Origin: Corallium rubrum
Lineage: Eukaryota > Cnidaria > Anthozoa > Scleralcyonacea > Coralliidae
Assembly (NCBI GenBank): GCA_964035015.1
Contig: OZ036004.1
Coordinates: 13,342,427 to 13,406,426 of the forward strand
Length of the DNA: 64,000 bases
Direction of reading: 5' to 3'
Shown here: positions 53,595-64,000 of the stretch, one piece after another
Layout: each line of letters opens with the position of its first letter
Numbering within the stretch: the first letter of the stretch is position 1
Made by a program: the position numbers and the translations under genes
The notes under the pieces: model-generated
What the model was told of the DNA's origin: nothing
What the model saw: only the letters and a program-made list of their open reading frames with translations
Database searches by the model: none

Positions 53595-56402
53595 CGTGTA
53601 TATTTATTAATCTCAAATGAATTAAAATTCAGTAAATGTATACAATTTGTGGGTTTCAAATTCACCATCAAATCCTCAGCTTTCGGCTCTTTTACTCGAC
53701 GTCTTATAGGTGGTGTGCAACCAATCCCTTGAGATTCGAAGGACAAAGATATTTTCGCCATGTTGGATGATATTATAATTGCAGATGATGAAAATCGCAT
53801 ATTATAATTGCAGATGATGATGAGTTTCGGCTCGTATTGCTGGTGTGCATCTTACGTCATTGCCACTATGTTGGTTGACGTTTTAAAAAGGTAAAACGTC
53901 AACCAACATGGCGGCACACCAGCAATACGAGCCGAAACTCACGAAAGCTGGAATTTAAATAAAACGTGATAAAACCCATGCACAAATTGTGTATACATTT
54001 AAGTTATTAATCGCCATGCAAAGCTTCAAACAATATAGCTAACTGTTTAAAAGTTAATATAGAGTTTGAGCTTTGCGTTCCCCGCGAAGAACAAACGGCA
54101 GGCGAAAGTAAAATTTATCTTTAAAAGAATCAATAACAAGACTTCTCACGTTAGACTATAATGTATAAAAGAATCATCATGACGTGAGAAAGCAAAACGC
54201 GAAAAAACTCTGGTAACAAAATCAACTCCGTTTGCCGGAGCTCTGAAACGTGAAGCTTTACTTTAAAAACCTACCTTGAAATAAGTAATTGAGAAAACCA
54301 AATTATATAATTGTATAACAACAACGACTGTTTAAGATGCGGAACTCTTTTCGTCGTCCTTAATGCAATACTGATATATCAACAGAAATATATCGATCAT
54401 TTAAAAGAAAAAAACTGTGACGTCAGATTTCAACATGACTTTGTTCGAATTCTTAGTTTGCGTTCTTCCAAGAAATAGTCATTTTTAATTTTTAGATAAT
54501 TACCATGCAGTTATTTTCCAGTTATTAATATTTTGAATGCGTTTGCTTGCATGACAGCAGAAAAAAAGAAGGTTTTCTATGATTAATTCTTTGATTAATA
54601 CGTTTTTGCCAATTATCCATGGGCACTTTGCGCTCAGAGGCGCTCCTAAAACAAAAATTGGATTGGTTGAGTGAAAAAGTTGGCAGGTGGCCGGATTTGA
54701 GGTTTTTCCTTCTAACGTCAAATTGTTCGAGAATGCCTTTCAATATAACCACTGGCTTTAGGCTAAGAAAAATCCACGCTTGATATAAAAAAATCGCATG
54801 ATCATTGTGTTTCCTACGGTGAATCTGTTTTGACAGTTTATACCTAGTTCAAGAAAAAGCTTACACCCTTGTAGATCTTAAACGAATCCTAACAGACAAA
54901 TTCTGTCTAATCTAGAAAGAACTCTAAATTTGGTGTTATTGACAAAAGTCTGGGTCGCTTTTGGTAAAAACGTAGACTTTCGAAGACGCTGACTTAACGT
55001 TCCCTTTGGACGAAAGGCGAACCGCGAACGAAAGCGTATATACGTGCGTATTACTCTGAACGCATGGCTTTGACGTTATATTGAGTCAAAACAAAGTGTC
55101 TATAAGTGACACACTCGTGGGTCTGAAGGTATTCAGGCAAAATTAAGCTGAAGCGGAAACCATGGGAGTAAATATATTGCGCGGGCAAAGGTATTCTGTG
55201 CATACCGGAATGGGTTCAGACAAAGACTTTTGTTCTAGGCTTCTAGCTAAGCTTTTGCGTAACTATTACTTGGAATCCTATAGCTATATTTATATTAGGA
55301 ACGTATAAACATGTACAGAAGCCAAGAATAACTAAAGGTTTCGTAGCTGACAAACTTTAAAAATCTATTGTGCTGATTCCTATTTGTCATTTTGCAAGAG
55401 AGCGAGTCCGAAGGTTTCTCCAAAGATGAATATAATTGTCAGAATAAAGTTCGGGGTAGGAAGTGTTAGACAGAGAGTTAACAACTCATCCATGTCCATA
55501 AGTTTCCTTGAAAGTAAATAATATCGTCTGGCGTTAGAATATAATACTACAAAGACCAATTCAATAGCGCTCCGTCGTGATGACGTCAGGATTGATGTTT
55601 GGCCGCTTTTACCCACAATTCTTGCAGTCTGAACAATAGATAATGGCTCATTTGCAATAATTTGAAAGTCAATTTTGGCTTGTTTGTCCGCTTTTTGGGC
55701 TATTAATACCAGCTCGACGGTACGCTATTCGGATAAGAACACTATATTAAAGTCAATGATAAAATATTTTTGTAGATGCTCTGTTCTATAGGTTGTTGGG
55801 GTTTTTTCTATTAAGTGATTATTTTCGACGAAAAAATTGTGTTTGTCTTATTTGAAAGAGCTCTTAAAATAATGAAGAATATCACTTCACAGCTTCTGTA
55901 TATCTCACTTCGTTCTTGAGATAATTCCACTAGGTGGCGGAAGATAGGTTTGGTAGGGGGGGCTCAACTTCAAGCACCAAAGGCGCGAGAAACCTGAAGT
56001 GGGGCATGCTCCTCCGGAAAATTTTGAAATCTAGAGTCTCTGAAATGGCATTTCCTGCGTTTTGGGGGGAGATTTTACAGAAGCCTAAACGTTATAAAAC
56101 CTTTACTGCCCACAACAATTTTTTCATCATTCTTCATTTTTTCGGCCTTTCTAATTGGCTCAGACGAAAACAACAGTGAGTTCATTGTTCAAACTTTGAG
56201 AAACATCAAAATATTTTTTAATGATCCTACTATTACATTCGTCATCAAACGAGTATTGAACTATCGCACGACACGATTTTTCCTTACGATTGTCATCCTG
56301 CAGTGATATGGAATTTTCAAAATGCCATATATCGAAGGTGTATAAATATTCATGAGCGTATAATCACCCTCACCTTTGGCACCGAAGTCAGGGACCTGAG
56401 AA

Positions 56403-56648
56403 ATAGTCCTATACTGCTGCAACAAAAAGTATATACTGCTGCAATAAAAAAAAGTCCTATACGACTGCTGCAACAAAAAGTCCTATAAAGTCCTATACTA
56501 CTGTGAGAAAAAGTCCTATACTGCTGTGAGAAAGTCCTAAATTGCAACAAAAAGTCCTAAACTGTTGCAACAAAAAGTCCTATACTGCTGTGAGAAAGTC
56601 CTAAACTGCTGCAACAAAAAGTCCTATACTGCTGTGAGAAAAAGTCAT
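56403..56648. repeat. ~23-bp minisatellite (copy 2, short)
   Basis: Same units as 34377-35242 but only about 246 bp. Confidence 0.88.
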
Positions 56649-56762
56649 AGAAATAATAGACATAGAATGCGTGCTCTGTCACGTGACAGGTGTCCAAATT
56701 AAATTTTATTTTGCCCTTATTGTGGCCCTTATAGGTCCGCCATTTTGAATTTTGCAAGGGGT

Positions 56763-56765
<3 letters not shown>

Positions 56766-56820
<55 letters not shown>
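56766..56820. repeat. (AT)n expanded in copy 2
   Basis: About 55 bp of AT where copy 1 has about 12 bp (35348). Confidence 0.95.
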
Positions 56821-56822
<2 letters not shown>

Positions 56823-57715
56823 ACAATGATCGCCTCTCAAAATAAAGAATTGGAGGACGTTTCATAGGGATAAATTGGATACATGCATGAAAACAAATCA
56901 GCCACATACAACATTAGCATAAAATAAAACAATTTGCAAGACACTTGCTTTATTAAACGTACTAAAAACTATAAGTTCAAAATTATATTTCGATCAATTC
57001 ACCACAATTACAAAAAGCAACAAAAAGATAGGCTCATGCTAAACTTGAAACTCAGAAATTGTCTGCATCAAAGCCCGTTTCAAAGAAAATAAAATAATCA
57101 AATACGTAATGGAAACTAGGAGAAAATCTTAAGAAAAACACGGATTTAAAATGTCAATATAAATAGATGTCGAAAAGACTGATGTATAAAAAGTATGACA
57201 GGTGCATAAACATATTTTATATTTCAAAAATCACAAGCCAGAAATCCCTATTAGATTGGATAAAAAAGAACAAAACACTTACTGTCTCCTGGATTAATCC
57301 TCCACACTCAGTATAAATCACATACAGATTGGCAAGTGGGAATCATTCAAATATAATGTAAAACAGTAAAAACACTAAAACCATTCGTATTAAAAGGCCG
57401 CTATCGTCGCCATTTCTACATCCAGAGTTTGATGTTCGAAATGTTTTGGCGAAGGATATTGCACTTCACATGCCTTTATCTTTAAATTCACTAATCCAGT
57501 AAATTTCCCGGCGTAAAAAAACAAAGAAATTCAGTGCTAAAATACATCCATCGTCCACTCCACACCGGTTACCAACTGCGGCCGTGTAAAAAACTGTTAA
57601 AAAGTCCTAGAGTGAGTTCCTTTTGCACTTATAAATCCACCATTTTGTGACGACAATTTTTTGACTGACAGGAGATAGGAGCCCGCATTCTAGGTATATT
57701 ATTTCTATGCAAAAA

Positions 57716-58010
57716 ATCCTACACTGCCGCGACAAAAAGTCCAATACTGCCGCAACAAAAAAGTCCTATACTGCAGCAACAAAAAAAGTCCAATACTGAA
57801 GCAACAAAAATTCCTATACTGCTGCAACAAAAAGTCTTATACAGTGGCAACAAGTCTTGTACTGATACGACATGTTTTATAGTAGTGACAACTACTACAA
57901 TAACTGCTGCAACAAGTTATATACGGTACTGCTATGACAACTGCCATATACTGCTGCAACAAGTTCTCTGCTACTTAAAAAACTTATGTACTGCCATGAC
58001 AACTGGTGCA
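57716..58010. repeat. degenerate minisatellite (copy 2)
   Basis: Counterpart of 36268-36560, nearly the same length. The 57885-58238 open frame that starts in it matches the one at 36440-36793. Confidence 0.7.
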
Positions 58011-58454
58011 AGAAGTCCTGTTCTGCTGCAAGAAGTGTTTCATGGAGTAATTAACTGTCTTGTTTCCTGCCAGTCCTCAATGTCACACAAAATTTGTGTC
58101 ATAAATATGCAAACATTTCTTTGTAATAAAAAATTACCATCTACTGAATGTGACTTGAAGAACAATCAATGTATGGTTGCTCATTATTTTGATGACATTG
58201 CTGCACATTCTCCTTTTAGTCCTTACTTTACAATATAGTTTATGATCTTCACCCACAGTACTAACTGGATTGCTTTATTACCTGTACTTTTATACTAAAT
58301 CACAGTAATCGAAATAGGACTGAATTATTGAATTATAGAGCAATATTAGCGTCTTGTTGGTGACATACTGACGAACATATTTTAAGCCACCAATGGTGCG
58401 TGAAACTTTCTTTCCCAAGACATCAATATGTTTTGACCAAGAAAGCTTCGTTAC

Positions 58455-58676
58455 AGACAGACAAACAAACAAACAAACATACAAACAAACAAACAAACAA
58501 ACGAACAAACAAACAAACGAACGAACGAACGAACGAACGAACGAACGAACGAACGAACGAACGAACGAACGAACGAACGAACGAACGAACGAACGAACGA
58601 ACGAACGAACGAACGAACGAACGAACGAACGAACGAACGAACGAACGAACGAACGAACGAACGAACGAACAAACAG
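58455..58676. repeat. (AAAC)n then (AACG)n microsatellite (copy 2)
   Basis: About 60 bp of AAAC-type units followed by about 150 bp of homogeneous AACG units, closed by AAACAGATG as in copy 1. Total about 222 bp against 1,152 bp in copy 1. Confidence 0.97.
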
Positions 58677-59492
58677 ATGTTTTATTGTTTGAATGAAAAA
58701 TAGCCTGTAAAATCACAATTTGAATTATAGAATATTTATTCTATTAAAATTTTACATTCCAAGTATATAGTGTTACACTATTTTAGCTAAAATTATATGT
58801 ATCTTTATATTCTTTCTTCAACTTTTAGGCTGCAAACGTCAAAATTAAAGCTGCACGAAAGTCGTTAATACGTTAATACAATTTATATGAAATACGAGCC
58901 ACCTAACAACTACGGAGTATTTTTGGACGTTTCACATATATTTTAATCTAAATTAGATACCTGCCTAGCCAAAAAAATCCTCAAGATATGTCAATTTGCA
59001 ATCCGTTTTAATCTTGACCATCCATACCTCCGTGCATGCTTCTTGTATCTCTTTTGTATTTTCATATCATTTAAAACTGTTTTTGTGAGGTTTTTTCGTG
59101 ATTTTTGAACAATTATTTTGTACCAGATTACCAGAATCGCCGAAAATAGCGTGAGATATGTTTTAATTTTTAGTATTTTTAAAAGTTTTAGACAAAGATT
59201 GATCAAATTTCAGAAAAATGCGTTTAACATCTACTACTTGATTCGAATAACAATTGCCCAAACTTACCTCGGAACTGCAAAAGTGCATTTTCCATGAGGA
59301 TAAAGCGTTTGTCTGCCATTCCCTGAAGTGAAAAGGCTCACAACTGTTGTTCATCAGTTCATGTCAGATAAAAATCGCCATTTTGCAAAATCGTGAAACG
59401 TCGTGTAATACAGCACCAAGTACACAGAAAACGTAATCGTACCCAGTCCTTCGTGGGAAAAGGCGCGTATAAAGGGAAATTGACGTACAGTC

Positions 59493-59771
59493 ACAGAATA
59501 GTAATACAACCAGAAGTCCAACTCGCGTCAGAACCTTTGAAGTTTATATCCTCGCGCATGTCGCCTCGCGCATCTTGATTCCTCGCCATCCTACGCCATC
59601 CCACGCAATCCTGGCAAGTTCCCCCAGCAGTTTGGACCTTCAAAAGGTTAAAACTGCCGGGGGAACTTGCCAGGATTGCGTCGGATGGCATAAAATATCG
59701 CGCCTGCGCATTGAAGAAATGCGGACAAGTTTTCACTCGAGTTGGACTTCTGGTTGTATTACTATTCTGTG
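59493..59771. mobile_element. foldback element with both arms (copy 2)
   Basis: CACAGAATAGTAATACAACC (59493) against GGTTGTATTACTATTCTGTG (ending 59771), arms about 34 bp. In copy 1 only the right arm remains (~39312-39340, with a 3-bp difference) and the left is replaced by unrelated DNA. Confidence 0.7.
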
Positions 59772-59793
59772 GTACAGTGTTCTCAAATGTGTG

Positions 59794-59846
59794 TAGCCTG
59801 CGAGCAGGCTCTCTGGGAGGCGCGCAGAGAGCCTGCTCGCAGGCTA
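59794..59846. mobile_element. tiny foldback element (copy 2)
   Basis: Counterpart of 39362-39416; arms intact. Confidence 0.75.
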
Positions 59847-60011
59847 AAATGTGTGTGTTCCCAGGTGGTCCAAACTTGCACTATTACAGTTGTTATTGTT
59901 GTACTGGTTATATAAACTTGGAAAATGTTGCCGTTATAATTAAGCACTGTTCTCCTATTAATACCAGCATTTATGCTGATAGGATCTTCAACAGTTTAAA
60001 TAAAGATTTTA

Positions 60012-61084
60012 CTAGAAATACATAAATGCAACAACCCCTCGTCTGCTTTTATATGCTTTTTGAAATGCACCCCACCCACCCCAGCTTCCAATTAAATAAG
60101 CACTCCTGATATAACTCCTCAGGATAATTACAGAATTTATGATTAGGATAACTGAAATGAAAGTTGAACATACTCTGGTTGTAAAAATATATTGTTTTTA
60201 GCCATTTAGGAAGTTTCCAAAGGAATTACTTTTATGTTTTGCAAAGGCAGGATTAAAAGTTAACAGCTCAAAAACTACAGTACATTTATAATAGGAGATA
60301 AAAACAACAGACAACCTATAAATTTCAGTCTGTATAATACAGGACAAAAGAAAATGGACAAAGCCTATGACTATTTATGATAAGTGCTTGCAATTAAGTG
60401 AATGAAAACATCACGTCCACAGTAGCAAAGGGAAAGCACGAAAACGTGAAGCTGTATACTGCTTAATGGGTAAAGCAAAAACTTGAAAACAACGTATTAA
60501 AGGACAAGGTATAAAACTTTATATGATAGTTGCTAGGTTAAGTTTACAGTAACTGACGAGTGTCTAAAAGGGTTCTATTTAAAGTGCCGTTCTTGGCGTT
60601 TACAGAATATATTAATGAATAAATGCTGATTACAATCAGCAAAATAAATAAAAACAAATGCCCTACCGTCATTTTGAGACGGCCACTGAGTGGCCTGTGA
60701 CTACAAACACTACAATAGTGATCGAGTTTTTGTTTACCATACGTTTGGTTTCTTCAGGTTTTCTGGTTTCTCTTCAAGATATATTAAACCGGCTGTATGT
60801 ATCCTCCTTTTATTCGTTGTTCTGCTTCTTTCCGTTTAAAACGAAACCATTTGAAACCATTTTGTTTCGCAAAGTATGGAAATAACTATAAGTTTGCTTC
60901 AAAGCTAGTCACCAGTGCCCAATTATTTGTACCGCGTGACACCCTACGACGTATATATATAAACTATTTCCAGATTTTGTCTCCCTTGCTTTTTCTACAC
61001 GCGTGTAAAGTGGACTCCACGCACGTCGAGATTAGCACCCTCACCCGGGCTCCGGGCCTTCGGCCCTACACCCGGGCTCGGGGA
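60012..61084 (-). mobile_element. Helitron-like non-autonomous element, copy C, with known empty site
   Basis: Minus-strand orientation: TCCCCGAGCCCGGG start with GC hairpin (~61030-61084) and CTAG end (60012). Copy 1 of the duplication has the uninterrupted target (between 39594 and 39595). Removing the element restores that sequence exactly, with no target duplication, and the element sits between A and T. TC...CTAG ends and A|T insertion are Helitron hallmarks. However, the strong hairpin is at the TC end rather than near CTAG, and no Rep/helicase is encoded. 1,073 bp. Confidence 0.72.
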
Positions 61085-61417
61085 TTATTATTTTTATTAT
61101 TATTATAGTTCCATAAATCAACAAAATAAACTTACTTTTGACAGTTCATCCCTCATGTTGTCTATCTTCCATCAGATGAGACTTGTAGTGGCAATATAGT
61201 TTCGAACGGCGAACGCCGCCGTTATATAATTAAGTCCGTCCGTTCGCCGTTTTGACCTTTCTTCCATAAAGATCGATAGTTCTCCTTCTTCACTATCCAC
61301 AACCTTCGATTTCCACAGATAAGCCATCGAAAGTTCGTATGGGATTTGAATCGTCCGCGACAGTTTGAAAAATGAGCCTGCAGGTAGCCGAAAGCTTGTG
61401 ATTAAATGATTTTGTTT

Positions 61418-61909
61418 TGCGTTTTGCGTTGTTTTGCGATGTTTAATTTGCATTGTTTTGCGTTTTGTTTTGCGTTTTGTTTTGCGTTTTGTTTTGTTTT
61501 GTTTTGTTTTGTTTTGTTTTGTTTTGTTTTGTTTTGTTTTGTTTTGTTTTGTTTTGTTTTGTTTTGTTTTGTTTTGTTTTGTTTTGTTTTGTTTTGTTTT
61601 GTTTTGTTTTGTTTTGTTTTGTTTTGTTTTGTTTTGTTTTGTTTTGTTTTGTTTTGTTTTGTTTTGTTTTGTTTTGTTTTGTTTTGTTTTGGTTTTGTTT
61701 TGTTTTGTTTTGCGTTTTGTTTTGCGTTTTGTTTTGCGTTTTGTTTTGCGTTTTGTTTTGCGTTTTGTTTTGCGTTTTGTTTTGCGTTTTGTTTTGCGTT
61801 TTGTTTTGCGTTTTGTTTTGCGTTTTGTTTTGCGTTTTGTTTTGTTTTGTTTTGTTTTGTTTTGTTTTGTTTTGTTTTGTTTTGTTTTGTTTTGTTTTGT
61901 TTTGTTTTG

Positions 61910-61940
<31 letters not shown>

Positions 61941-61952
61941 GTTTTGTTTTTA
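61418..61952. repeat. (TTTTG)n / (TTTTGCGTTTTG)n array, copy 2
   Basis: Same two unit types as 39928-40697 in a different block arrangement: few 12-mers, a long pentamer block (~61494-61710), 12-mers (~61711-61838), pentamers. Confidence 0.95.
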
Positions 61953-63235
61953 AGTGCTAACACCAGTTTGTAATTCTTGTCGTTTTCTTAAATTATGTTG
62001 GTACAGTAAGTTATTAGTATTGTAAATTATTCAAGTTACCATTTTGTAATTGTCACTGCTAAAAAGGTCCTTTGTGAAGCGGTCAACAAAATTATATCTA
62101 TCCAACAGACTTAAAAGTAAAGCCAATTGTAACAACACAAATAGCAGATTTATTTTCATAAATAACATATACATGTATATCAAAGAAGTATTTACATTAT
62201 TTTATAGTCTTGTCATCCACAGTTAAATATATAACGAATTATAGAGTTGTATATAGTTTAAACATACAAAACTAAAAAAAGCCCAATATTAATCTGTTTG
62301 ATTCTCATTGATAAAACTATCATATAAGAAATATTGATGGCGTTGATAATAATTATTATATGTAGACATTGGCAATATATATATATATATATAACTATGA
62401 CTATTCACAATTAATAATAGAAATGTAAGTAACTGGATACCTATAAGGGCTAATCTGATCGGGTTCCCTAGATTTGTGCTTCATTCTAGTTCCTTGCACA
62501 TGCAGCTCTAGTGTTACATTTAAGTATTGAAAAGTACTGGACACTCCACAGATTTTCCGGAGACGATACTAAACCTTTGTTCCAGTAAGCGCTCAGAAAT
62601 CCAAATTTGCATTGAATTTGCATATTACAATAAATGAAAGTCGTATTCACTGTAAATTAACCCCCGTTTCTGATTAGCCAAATCCCCTCAGTTCTACAAT
62701 CAAAAGCTGTCCATATTTGGTAATGCTCCAAACAAATAAATATTGGACGAATGTCAACCGTTCATTCACCAATTATTTTTAGTATTTTAAATAAATAATA
62801 AAACAATTATTGAATTCGTCATTCGTATGATAGAAATAATTGTGCCAACCTCGGTGAATGTTATCGACTGTCTTAGCTTTCGTCAGATCACACTCACCTC
62901 GGTCTCACTCCTCCTTCCTAGTATCATAGCCAGCTTCATCCAATAATTGCTGATTAACGTAGATACACAAATGTTTTGTATCTCTAAAAGCTTTTGAAGG
63001 GGTACTATAGTCCATTTTGCGCATGTCCATAAAATTATTTACGTTTTAATTAGAGTTCTTATAATTTAGATAATATTTTGATAAAAAATTAATACCAAAT
63101 TTGATAAAGTCTCGGACGAATCAGTTCAAAGAGTTAGACCACAGATTCACCGGTTCTCAGCCGCGTAAAAATCAAGCAACACTACAGCAACTGATCCTGA
63201 TCTGTCATCAGATTGCTTTCCTCTTTGAAGTGCTT

Positions 63236-63684
63236 ATGAAACGAAAATAAAGTTTGTCTTATTTGAAAGAACACTGAAAATGATAGAGTAACATATTTTG
63301 CAGTTCTTCGTTTCCTTCCTTCGTTCTTGAGATATTTCAGTTTGTTTGATATGCAAATTAAACATTTTGACGTCACACGTGCATATTGAGTTATCGTTAT
63401 ATATCTTTGCTACTGTCAAATATAATCACTTGAAAACCTACATGTTTAGTGTTCTGGGCGAAACACACGCACATGCTTCCTTCGAATTATTTTGGTTTGA
63501 TAATAGCAAAGATATATAACTTTTTTCAATAACTTTCAATAATAAATGTTTAGTTCACATATCAAACAAACTGAAATGTCTCAAGAACGAAGCAAGGAAA
63601 CGAAAAACTTCAAAAGATGTTAATCTATCATTTTAAGTGTGTTTTGTTTTTTTCAAATAAGAAAGACTTAATTTTCGTTTTTCT
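63236..63684. mobile_element. foldback element, GAAACGAAAATTAAG family (copy 2)
   Basis: Counterpart of 41971-42424, with both inverted arms preserved. Confidence 0.75.
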
Positions 63685-64000
63685 TCCCATCTTAATTTTC
63701 GTAATTCTCTCCATCCCCCAAAAGTTTCAAATAAATGTATCTTAGAAGAACCTCTGGTGGCATAATATTGTTTCCTGCTACTACCAGTGCTCGACGGAAG
63801 GGTTTATGTTTGTATCTGACGATTTGGCCATCTTGTTTTTACGAACACCATCAACGTCAACTATTGGCTGCGTAAAATGAGAAGTTCGAGCATATCACAT
63901 TTCCTGTGGAGTTCCCAACAACAAAAACAAAGAACATAAGGAAAACGGACTGTAGTCCCCCTTTAAATTATAAGTACCGACATGCACCAGTGTTCTATGA

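Larger units (their letters stand above)
53588..64000 (+). repeat. segmental duplication, copy 2 (runs off window)
   Basis: Direct copy of 27304-42735 lacking the Gypsy element (empty site near 53975) and carrying a Helitron-like insertion (60012-61084). Contains the counterparts of all copy 1 arrays. No host gene recognised; intervening non-repeat stretches are the same A/T-rich intergenic DNA described for copy 1. Confidence 0.9.

Overview
This is a eukaryotic, almost certainly metazoan, A/T-rich and repeat-dominated window. The repeat repertoire suggests an anthozoan cnidarian (coral or sea anemone): Penelope-like retroelements with GIY-YIG endonuclease and hammerhead ribozymes, a Ty3/Gypsy element primed by tRNA-Leu, abundant foldback elements and tRNA-derived SINE relics. 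That assignment is an inference; no species-diagnostic gene is visible. There are no bacterial-style operons, rRNAs, convincing functional tRNAs or CRISPR arrays. Very few of the long open frames are genes, because most are translations of microsatellites.

1-7 kb is a Penelope-like element (PLE) zone. It has a frameshifted PLE pol remnant (1-892, +), a 5'-truncated but open PLE pol (2664-4430, -), five close copies of one hammerhead-type ribozyme motif, one diverged motif of a second type, and long (AT)n tracts against the element ends. A ribozyme-(AT)n-gene-start module is tandemly duplicated just upstream of an unrecognised coiled-coil gene (5578-6901, one frameshift) whose C-terminal part consists of three related helical repeats, the first with a HEPN-like R-x4-H. 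7-22 kb has microsatellites, foldback/MITE-like elements, a 1.6-kb TIR element with TA target duplication, a Helitron-like repeat (8382-9573), a transposase-like scrap and two orphan candidate exons. 22-25 kb holds three exons of a RecQ-type helicase gene or pseudogene (- strand) with a composite tRNA-SINE in one intron.

27.3-42.7 kb and 53.6-64.0 kb are two direct copies of one segmental duplication, very similar by eye, the second running off the window. They differ by clean insertions: an intact Ty3/Gypsy element with identical 153-bp LTRs only in copy 1 (27583-32120), and a 1.07-kb Helitron-like element only in copy 2 (60012-61084). They also differ by large changes in tandem arrays: a ~23-bp minisatellite, a 1.15-kb (AAAC)n tract and a TTTTG/TTTTGCG array. 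No convincing host gene is visible inside the duplication.

44.9-53.1 kb, between the two copies, carries what I consider the best host gene: a CD225/dispanin (IFITM-like) membrane-protein gene on the minus strand. It is recovered from splice signals as three short exons (50866-50746, 48527-48411, 45045-44887), possibly with a start exon at 53118-53103. Its introns and 3' flank are packed with mobile elements, and a Helitron-like terminus lies 14 bp beyond the stop codon.

The mobile elements interact mainly through nesting (MITE in repeat, SINE in intron, Gypsy and Helitron-like elements in duplicated DNA). The nesting allows empty-site comparisons inside this one window. All similarity and identity statements were made by eye.
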